13,451 bases of DNA, from positions 1 through 13,451 of the forward strand of contig JAUQWR010000197.1 of NCBI GenBank assembly GCA_030835065.1. Direction: 5' to 3'. The position numbers and the translations under genes were made by a program. Below are positions 8,469 to 13,451 of the stretch, piece by piece. The stretch's first letter is position 1, and each line of letters starts with the position of its first letter. The stretch is from Candidatus Kapaibacterium sp. (lineage in GTDB: Bacteria > Bacteroidota > Ignavibacteria > Kapaibacteriales > UBA2268). The notes beneath the pieces are model-generated. The model did no database searches. It saw only the letters and a list, made by a program, of their open reading frames with translations, and had not been told where the DNA came from.

Positions 8469-8514
8469 GTTCTTTACAATATAAGCCCATAAACGTTATG
8501 AATCAGTAAAGAAC
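8469..8514. promoter_or_regulatory. Inverted repeat in the efflux-operon leader (candidate operator or RNA hairpin)
   Basis: Two perfect 9-bp arms, GTTCTTTAC (8469-8477) and GTAAAGAAC (8506-8514), are separated by 28 bases. The spacer contains a smaller CATAA-ACG-TTATG dyad at 8488-8500. On the minus strand, the arm nearest the adaptor ATG contains its only Shine-Dalgarno-like bases, and the far arm abuts a TATTTTTG sequence (8521-8514). That sequence fits the Bacteroidota-type -7 element TAnnTTTG, although no matching TTTG -33 is seen. This could be a repressor operator over the promoter or a leader hairpin masking the ribosome site. The role is inferred. Confidence 0.4.
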
Positions 8515-8615
8515 AAAAATAAATAAAAAAAAATTAATAATTTTAGAAAAATTTAAGCAAAGCTAATATTTTTTGATAAATTTATAAGAGTACTAAAAGG
8601 ATTGGATTATGAAAT

Positions 8616-8659
8616 AAAAACGGCTTTAATGAACACATAAAGTGAAATCATTAAAGCCG
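8616..8659 (-). terminator. Rho-independent terminator after the nfeD-SPFH operon
   Basis: A perfect 12-bp stem (CGGCTTTAATGA at 8621-8632 with TCATTAAAGCCG at 8648-8659) has a 15-base loop. Read on the minus strand it ends in TTTTTATTT (8620-8612). It sits 24 bases after the SPFH stop codon and separates that operon from the efflux operon downstream. The rest of the 219-base gap (8465-8683) is very AT-rich. I see only the inverted repeat and possible promoter described separately. Confidence 0.88.
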
Positions 8660-8683
8660 AATAAAAAATCAGAGAATAAGGTA

Positions 8684-9598
8684 TTATTCTTTAATTTGAT
8701 TTAGTAGTTCTTTAATACCGCCGAGAGAGCTAAGTACGCCTGTCGATTCATAAGGCATAAATACAATCTTTTGAGCATTTGCAGAAATATCTTTCAAAGA
8801 TTCGAGATATTTCAAAGCAATCAAGTAAGAAGATGGATCGCCTGTTTTCAGGTTCAAAGAAGCAGCTACCATCTTGATTGCTTCAGATTCTGCTTCAGCA
8901 ACACGGAGACGAGCTTCGGCTTGACCTTCGGCAGCAAGGATAGCAGACTGTTTTTGACCTTCGGCAGATACGATAGATGATTGTTTCTGACCTTCGGCAC
9001 GAAGAATTGCAGATTGTTTTTCACCTTCGGCTTGAAGAATAGAAGCACGTCTGTTACGTTCTGCAGTCATTTGTTTTTCCATAGTAATTCTAATATCTTC
9101 AGGCGGAATCACATTACGAAGCTCAACTCTGAGCACTTTGACGCCCCATTTGTCTGTAGCTTGGTCTAGAGTGCCACGTAGCTTCATATTAATAGTTTCG
9201 CGACCTGATAAAGTATGGTCTAAGTCTAATTCGCCGATAACAGCACGCAAAGCAGAAACAGCAAGCTGCTCAATACCTGCACGAGTGTTGTAAATTTCAT
9301 AAATAGCTTTAATCGGGTCAGTTACCTGCCAATAAACAACGCAATCTACTCCCATACCGACGTTGTCGCGAGTAATTACTTGTTGTGGCGGTATGTCGAT
9401 TAATTGTTCGCGTAGATCGATTGAAGCTCTAACTTTATCAATAAAAGGAATGATAATGTTTAAGCCGGAAGTTGCGGTTTTGTGGTATTTGCCAAGTCGT
9501 TCAATAATTTTAACTGTAGCTTGGCTTACCATTTTAATTGAGCTAAAAGCAACAATAATGGTAAACAGGATAATTGCTCCAAGTAAACCTAATTCCAT
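8684..9598 (-). CDS. SPFH-domain (stomatin/paraslipin, QmcA-like) membrane protein
   Basis: SPFH proteins form large ring assemblies in membranes and often work with NfeD partners in membrane organisation and protein quality control. The 304-residue protein has an N-terminal membrane helix (about 4-20). The SPFH/band-7 domain follows (about 22-180), with ERLGKYHKTATSGLNIIIPFIDKV, DIPPQQVITRDNVGMGVDCVVYWQV and VKVLRVELRNVIPPEDI. Next is a coiled-coil stretch made of four 11-residue units, ILxAEGxKQSx (residues 187-230). The C-terminal segment is YLIALKYLESLKDIS...IVFMPYEST. This is the QmcA/paraslipin subgroup pattern. A strong AGGAGG (9604-9609) lies 5 bases before the ATG. The gene starts 16 bases after nfeD, so the pair is an operon. 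The QmcA name is by similarity only, so I leave the symbol empty. Confidence 0.95.
   Translation of the reverse strand: MELGLLGAIILFTIIVAFSSIKMVSQATVKIIERLGKYHKTATSGLNIIIPFIDKVRASIDLREQLIDIPPQQVITRDNVGMGVDCVVYWQVTDPIKAIYEIYNTRAGIEQLAVSALRAVIGELDLDHTLSGRETINMKLRGTLDQATDKWGVKVLRVELRNVIPPEDIRITMEKQMTAERNRRASILQAEGEKQSAILRAEGQKQSSIVSAEGQKQSAILAAEGQAEARLRVAEAESEAIKMVAASLNLKTGDPSSYLIALKYLESLKDISANAQKIVFMPYESTGVLSSLGGIKELLNQIKE
8909..9040 (-). repeat. Four tandem 33-bp repeats inside the SPFH gene
   Basis: Four consecutive 33-bp units encode ILQAEGEKQSA, ILRAEGQKQSS, IVSAEGQKQSA and ILAAEGQAEAR. The plus-strand core CCTTCGGC recurs exactly at 8925, 8958, 8991 and 9024. The units build the coiled-coil rod that follows the SPFH domain. 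Comparable but more diverged 11-residue units exist in QmcA, so this is an ordinary family feature that has stayed nearly identical at DNA level here. Confidence 0.9.
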
Positions 9599-9614
9599 AA
9601 AGTCCTCCTAATGT

Positions 9615-10049
9615 TTATTGAACTATCAGCTTATTGCCGTCAGTTCTTAAAATTGATACTTTTGTGCTTGTACTAATAATATTTCCATCGGCAGAACGAG
9701 CGGGCCAATCTTGACCTTCAATTATAATTCTACCTTTAGAAATTGTATTATCGATCTCTTCGGTAACGACAGCTACTTTACCAATTAATACATCCATATT
9801 GGTTTTAATCGAATTGCCGGGAGATTCCTTGAGGAAATATTTTTTGAAAATAGTACGTGAGGCTGCTACAAATGCTAACGATACAATTGAGAATGCAACA
9901 ACTTGAATAATCAAATTGTGCACACCAAGCAACTCTAAAAGCATTGCTGCCAAAGCACCAACACCGAACCAAAGGATCACAAATCCAGGTACGATTATCT
10001 CCATTGCAAATAGTATTAATGCTAAAATTAGCCAGTAATAATAAGCCAT
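9615..10049 (-). CDS. NfeD-family membrane protein (short NfeD1b/YbbJ type)
   Basis: Short NfeD proteins are partners of SPFH proteins. The 144-residue product has three hydrophobic segments (about 5-19, 22-42, 47-65). The C-terminal OB-fold NfeD domain (about 85-144) follows, with the diagnostic KGRIIIEGQDWPARSADG (105-122). There is no N-terminal serine protease domain, which defines the short class. I place the start at the ATG at 10049 because GGAG at 10059-10062 lies 9 bases upstream. The in-frame ATG at 10079 would add ten residues (MICSILEQTF) without a comparable ribosome site. It lies directly upstream of the SPFH gene, the canonical pairing. A 13-bp inverted repeat lies just upstream of the leader. 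Confidence 0.93.
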   Translation of the reverse strand: MAYYYWLILALILFAMEIIVPGFVILWFGVGALAAMLLELLGVHNLIIQVVAFSIVSLAFVAASRTIFKKYFLKESPGNSIKTNMDVLIGKVAVVTEEIDNTISKGRIIIEGQDWPARSADGNIISTSTKVSILRTDGNKLIVQ

Positions 10050-10081
10050 AAAAGTTTGCTCCAAAATTGAACAAATCAATT

Positions 10082-10119
10082 AATTGTTATGTTGATATTA
10101 TAATTGCAACATAACAATT
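10082..10119. promoter_or_regulatory. 13-bp inverted repeat flanking a TATAAT, upstream of nfeD
   Basis: Perfect 13-bp arms AATTGTTATGTTG (10082-10094) and CAACATAACAATT (10107-10119) are separated by 12 bases. The spacer, read on the minus strand, contains TATAAT (10102-10097). It begins 33 bases upstream of the nfeD ATG. There is no T-tract on either side, so it does not look like an intrinsic terminator for the hemerythrin gene. A candidate operator over the nfeD-SPFH promoter is more likely. No good -35 box is found at 16-18 bp spacing (TTGCTT is 22 bp away), so the promoter call is weak. Confidence 0.45.
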
Positions 10120-10177
10120 TACTTAAGCAATAATACGAAAAAAAAATTAAAAAGTTAGAATATTTCACAAAAAAGAA

Positions 10178-10582
10178 TTACTTTTTGATCTGCTCAATAA
10201 ATTCGCCAAGCTTTTTATCTGCGGTTACCATGTGGATATTAAGCCATTTTTTTAGGAATTGCATTAATGGTGCTGTTGCTATTAAGTGTCCGTCTAAGAA
10301 GTTTGCGTGTAAGTCTTTAATTTGATTTGCAAGCTCGTCATGTTCTTTTTTATGACTTTCGAGGTCTGAGTAACTAAGCTGCTTCATAACTTTTTCTTCG
10401 TAAAGAAAATGGTATATAGCATAATCTTTGAGCTCTGTAAATATTTTTGTTATCTCATCCGGATCTTTTCCTTCAGCCATAGAGTTGAATATTTCATTTA
10501 TTAATACTGCCAACTTTTTATGCTGTGAGTCCAATTCTGCATCATTAGTCGAAAATGCTTCGCTCCAATTTATAAAACTCAT
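10178..10582 (-). CDS. Bacteriohemerythrin (non-haem di-iron oxygen-binding protein)
   Basis: This single-domain hemerythrin of 134 residues binds O2 at a di-iron site. Such proteins serve in oxygen sensing, storage or delivery. All seven expected iron ligands are present at canonical spacing: His21 (LDSQHKKL), His58 and Glu62 (YHFLYEE), His77 and His81 (SHKKEH), His117 and Asp122 (NIHMVTAD). The opening NWSEAFSTND is also typical. AGGAG lies 7 bases before the ATG. The gene stands alone between two intergenic gaps (98 and 175 bases), downstream of the CheA-like gene on the same strand. A link between oxygen and the chemotaxis-like pair is therefore possible but only positional. Confidence 0.96.
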   Translation of the reverse strand: MSFINWSEAFSTNDAELDSQHKKLAVLINEIFNSMAEGKDPDEITKIFTELKDYAIYHFLYEEKVMKQLSYSDLESHKKEHDELANQIKDLHANFLDGHLIATAPLMQFLKKWLNIHMVTADKKLGEFIEQIKK

Positions 10583-10757
10583 TGTAACTCCTATCTAAAG
10601 TCCATTATTTGTGATATATTTCAAAATATTAATTAATTAAATATTGATTTTATTTAAAATAATGTTATATATGATAATATCATTTCTTAAAAAATAACAA
10701 AATATTAATTGATTACCTTAATAAGGAAGTAAAAGGATTAAAGCCGATTTTATTGTT
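10583..10757. other. AT-rich intergenic region upstream of the hemerythrin gene
   Basis: These 175 bases hold no gene. I see a 13-bp palindrome ATGATA-a-TATCAT at 10671-10683. I also see two copies of CAAAATATTAATT at 10622-10634 and 10698-10710, 76 bp apart in the same direction. Either could be a regulator site for the hemerythrin gene, but both are simple AT-rich motifs that may arise by chance. No terminator with a T-tract is visible after the CheA-like gene. Confidence 0.35.
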
Positions 10758-12836
10758 TTAGGACTGATTCTTATTATAGTCTCTTATGATTTTGGAGATG
10801 TCTAAAACATGTGCTAACTTGTCGTTGAAAGTACCAGAATATATAATGAAAGGATTTCTCTTCATAAATGCTTGTTTGGGTTTTGAGCTCAATTCTGCTT
10901 CTGTCATAAAACTTTCGAAGCATATTGCATATTGTTTGTCTTCGCGCTTAATTATTGCAGCCTGGCTTAATGGTTTGTTGGTTTCTTTTTTGCTGAATTG
11001 CTCGTTTGGTATAATTGTATAAATATCTTTATAATCTGATATATTGTTTTTAACATCAATTATACTATCTATTTCTGATATGTCGATTGCAAAATATTCA
11101 GAAGCTAAGTTGAAAATTAATACATGTTGTATAGAATATTTATCAGCTAATGTTAGAATTATCTTGCATTTTTGATTATGTTTCGACTCAAATTCCAGTC
11201 CAATACCCGATTTTCTAATATTTTCGATATGTTCGGCATATTGCTCTGCCAGAATTGCTGCGTTTTTGGCATAGCCATCATCACTTAAAATAATCTTTAA
11301 CTGACCAGAGTTTTGAACTGCAGAAATTTTAAGTTTGGCATAAGGCTTTTTGCCAATATTAATTCGTTCGTCTTCTGATTCAATTTGATTAATAATTACA
11401 TTTCTCAACAGTTCAGGGAGCAATTTTTCGATTTTAGCAGCAGACTCGGCACCAATCCTTACGTCAGCACCAATAATCTCGAGTTTTACTTTTCGGCTGG
11501 AATATTCTGCAATTTCTAAAGCTAAATCCTCGATTCCTGCAGTTATATCTGCAAAAGAATATGAACGAAGATTATATAACATTCTATGGCTGCGCTTGAG
11601 TGAGTCTGATGATTTTTTTATTGACGCATTTTGCTCAATGCTTATCTCATCAATTTCACTTATCAGGTTTAGTATTTTTTCAGATGAGTTCTTCAGAATT
11701 TCAATTGCTTTAGAGTCTGTTTCAGCTAAATTGAATATAGCTGTGTTTGCCATAAATTGAAGCTCTCTAAGTCCGGATTTGATTTTGCTCAGTTTTAGTG
11801 AATTTAATTTGTGGCTGTTATTGACTGAATAAAGTTGATTTATATTATCAATCAATTCGTTAAAGCTGAATAGATTTTCAGGTGGCTTGATTTTAGAACT
11901 TTTGTGTTCAGGCTTTATCAAATTGTGTGTTGCAAAAGATATATCAATGCCGGAAACAGCATCATCAATAAATTCTTTCATCGAATCTATATAAGTATCA
12001 ATTTCTAGAGATTGCTCACTTAATTTGTCTAATAAAGTCTGATAATTTTCTAAAGGAATTGATTTAAGGAAATGTATTGCTTGTCTTAACTTACTAATTT
12101 GTTCATCGCTAATACTTATAATTCCTTCGGAGTAAGCCACAAAAAGTTCTTGCATTGCCCTTCCGAGTTCGAAAACTTTTTGGTAACCGGCATTATTAGC
12201 AGTTGCTGCAATGGATTTGCTTTCTTCAATAATTATCTGTACGTCGGAGCTATTAATTGCTTTTTCGGATAATTTATCCTCAATGATAGCAGATGAAGAA
12301 CTAAGCAGAAGCTTGAATTTTTCTGTGTCATTTTGCACTTTTTCTTCGGGCTTGCTGGGCTCGGTTGCTTGTGCCGCTTTTTGAGCCTTTATTTCTTCTG
12401 CTTTCTTTTTTGGAGAATATTTTTTTATTCTTGATGGAACAGTAATTTTCTTAAGTGATTTAATGTATTCATTTATAAGCACTTCTTCGTTTTGAAACAT
12501 TTCATCAATTTCATCTGCTTCGAATTCGAGCATAACAATGAAAATATCGTTTGCCCTTAAAATAATATCAATATCTTTTGTGTTTAGCTCTATTTGTTCA
12601 GAGCAGGCAAGTTCTAATATCTTGTATTCTTCATCGAGCACTCTTAGCGCATTTTTAAGCTTTGCCTCTTCTGCAGCAGATTTCAATTTTTGAATTGATT
12701 CTTTGGCTTTTTCGAGAAGTTCAATATTGAGGAATCTCTCATAATCGATAAGGCATGTTTCGATCAATCCGGATTCGGGACTAATCAAATCCATGAAAGA
12801 AATAATATTGGTAATATTATTCTGTTTAGTACTCAT
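10758..12836 (-). CDS. Degenerate CheA-like protein (pseudo-histidine kinase with C-terminal CheW-like domain)
   Basis: The 692-residue protein has the architecture of a CheA/ChpA-type kinase with its active residues replaced. An Hpt-like helix bundle (about 30-125) reads SIQKLKSAA where active domains read AHTLKGSA, so the phospho-His is Gln49. A second Hpt-like region (about 173-260) has KSIAATANNAG for HSIKGGAGTFG, so His becomes Lys207. After a Lys/Ala/Glu/Pro linker (about 138-170) and a helical middle part comes a P4-like region. Its N-box keeps Asn479 but has INQ for DHG (LLRNVIINQIE). Its G1 box is DDGYA for DDGRG, and the F- and G2-box stretch is shortened to a remnant (SGIGLEFES). 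The C-terminal 570-690 is a P5/CheW-like domain (IQHVLIFNLASEYFAIDISEIDSII). There is no receiver domain. The start overlaps cheW by 11 bases. It is probably a scaffold or signalling adaptor; the function is unknown. Confidence 0.85.
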   Translation of the reverse strand: MSTKQNNITNIISFMDLISPESGLIETCLIDYERFLNIELLEKAKESIQKLKSAAEEAKLKNALRVLDEEYKILELACSEQIELNTKDIDIILRANDIFIVMLEFEADEIDEMFQNEEVLINEYIKSLKKITVPSRIKKYSPKKKAEEIKAQKAAQATEPSKPEEKVQNDTEKFKLLLSSSSAIIEDKLSEKAINSSDVQIIIEESKSIAATANNAGYQKVFELGRAMQELFVAYSEGIISISDEQISKLRQAIHFLKSIPLENYQTLLDKLSEQSLEIDTYIDSMKEFIDDAVSGIDISFATHNLIKPEHKSSKIKPPENLFSFNELIDNINQLYSVNNSHKLNSLKLSKIKSGLRELQFMANTAIFNLAETDSKAIEILKNSSEKILNLISEIDEISIEQNASIKKSSDSLKRSHRMLYNLRSYSFADITAGIEDLALEIAEYSSRKVKLEIIGADVRIGAESAAKIEKLLPELLRNVIINQIESEDERINIGKKPYAKLKISAVQNSGQLKIILSDDGYAKNAAILAEQYAEHIENIRKSGIGLEFESKHNQKCKIILTLADKYSIQHVLIFNLASEYFAIDISEIDSIIDVKNNISDYKDIYTIIPNEQFSKKETNKPLSQAAIIKREDKQYAICFESFMTEAELSSKPKQAFMKRNPFIIYSGTFNDKLAHVLDISKIIRDYNKNQS

Positions 12837-13392
12837 CTGCCAATTGTCTTATTAAATTGTTCAAATTTGTATGGTTTATTAAGCCATAGGCTGAAGAATC
12901 AGATAGATAAACACCATTTATAATCGAATCTTCGTCAAATTTTGTCGATACAATATTTCTTAGGTTTTCAATATTCAAAATTGGATATAAAAAGTTTATA
13001 CCAAAAGCATATTTCATGTTCGAAATTTCATCTTCGATAATAATCATCTGAGAATAAGGCTCGCAGCTATCGATTCCGATTATACTTTCTAAAGAAATTA
13101 AAGGAATAATTTCGTCGTTATGAACAAATACTCCTTTTACAAATTTATTAAAATTTGTCTCTTCAATTGGATTCTTGAAAAAAGCAACTTCATCGACAGA
13201 AGCAAGATCAATCATGAAATTTCTTTCGCCTAAGCTGAATGCAATAAGTTTGGATAGGCTTTCAGCTACATGTAATTCCTTGGATTCTATGCTCGATCCG
13301 GTTTCTAATTCAGCAATACGATTGATTGGCGAAAGAATGGTTTCAACTATTTTTGCATTGCTGAAGTTCAGCTTGTTATATACCGGTTTCAT
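12826..13392 (-). CDS. Divergent CheW-like coupling protein
   Basis: CheW-domain proteins couple chemoreceptors to CheA-type kinases. This 188-residue protein has a roughly 47-residue N-terminal extension, then a CheW fold (48-185). Recognisable parts are LIAFSLGERNFMIDLASVDEVAF (49-71) and the strand-turn-strand FVKGVFVHNDEIIPLISLESIIG (84-106). The usual NLRG of that turn is VHND here, so the conserved Arg is absent. The gene overlaps the CheA-like gene by 11 bases (GATGAGTACTAA contains both stop and start), implying translational coupling and a stoichiometric pair. A weak GAGAAG lies upstream of the ATG, and only 59 bases of leader are visible before the window ends. No symbol is assigned because it is divergent and belongs to a non-standard pair. 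Confidence 0.85.
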   Translation of the reverse strand: MKPVYNKLNFSNAKIVETILSPINRIAELETGSSIESKELHVAESLSKLIAFSLGERNFMIDLASVDEVAFFKNPIEETNFNKFVKGVFVHNDEIIPLISLESIIGIDSCEPYSQMIIIEDEISNMKYAFGINFLYPILNIENLRNIVSTKFDEDSIINGVYLSDSSAYGLINHTNLNNLIRQLADEY

Positions 13393-13451
13393 TTTTTACT
13401 TCTCGATTAATGAAATACAATTTTGAATATTTTTGATTATAGAATTATAAC

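Noticed and set aside
8866..9169. Overlapping open frames on both strands across the SPFH gene, with repetitive peptides
   Set aside because: They arise from the 33-bp tandem repeats, which keep other frames open and repetitive. The SPFH frame explains the region.
10737..10747. ATTAAAGCCGA, identical to one arm of the terminator at 8616-8659
   Set aside because: No complementary arm is present nearby, so it cannot form a terminator here; an 11-bp match may be chance.
12060..12085. His255 in AIHFLKS of the CheA-like protein as a possible Hpt phosphorylation site
   Set aside because: It resembles AHTLKS by eye but lies after the second helix bundle, where Hpt domains have their last helix, so the resemblance is probably coincidental.

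Overview
This window is AT-rich bacterial chromosome, dense with genes and with no mobile element, tRNA, rRNA or CRISPR array that I can see. It suggests a flagellated, Gram-negative (two-membrane) bacterium. The evidence is the C-ring genes fliM, fliN and fliO, a complete RND/adaptor/TolC efflux set, and NfeD/SPFH membrane proteins. Low GC, promoter-like TAnnTTTG matches and protein style make me lean towards the FCB side (Ignavibacteria/Kapabacteria-like). A spirochaete-like or other lineage is not excluded, because nothing here is a firm taxonomic marker.

Layout, plus strand (1-3021): the 3' part of fliM, complete fliN and fliO in a tight operon, then secG with a strong intrinsic terminator. 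Next is an orphan sensor protein with a dCache_3-type periplasmic domain. Its reading frame stops inside the HAMP domain, so it has no methyl-accepting or kinase output domain.

Layout, minus strand (3038-13392), in transcription order from the right edge: a divergent CheW-like protein overlaps a 692-residue CheA-like protein by 11 bases. The CheA-like protein has lost the phospho-accepting histidines and most of the ATP-binding boxes, so it looks like a pseudo-histidine-kinase scaffold. Then come a bacteriohemerythrin with all seven iron ligands, an nfeD-SPFH (QmcA/paraslipin-like) pair with its own terminator, and an adaptor-RND-TolC operon for tripartite efflux. That operon converges on the orphan sensor gene.

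How the genes work together: fliM/fliN/fliO serve flagellar switch and export-gate assembly, and secG serves the Sec translocon. NfeD and the SPFH protein form a membrane-quality or microdomain pair, and the efflux genes form one machine. The most unusual content is the set of chemotaxis-derived proteins that have lost their enzymatic or output parts: the receptor without a signalling domain, the CheA-like protein without phosphotransfer residues, and its coupled CheW. The FliN carrying a FliM/FliY-type EIDAL N-terminal peptide is also notable. Two clean inverted repeats upstream of the efflux operon and of nfeD are candidate regulatory sites.
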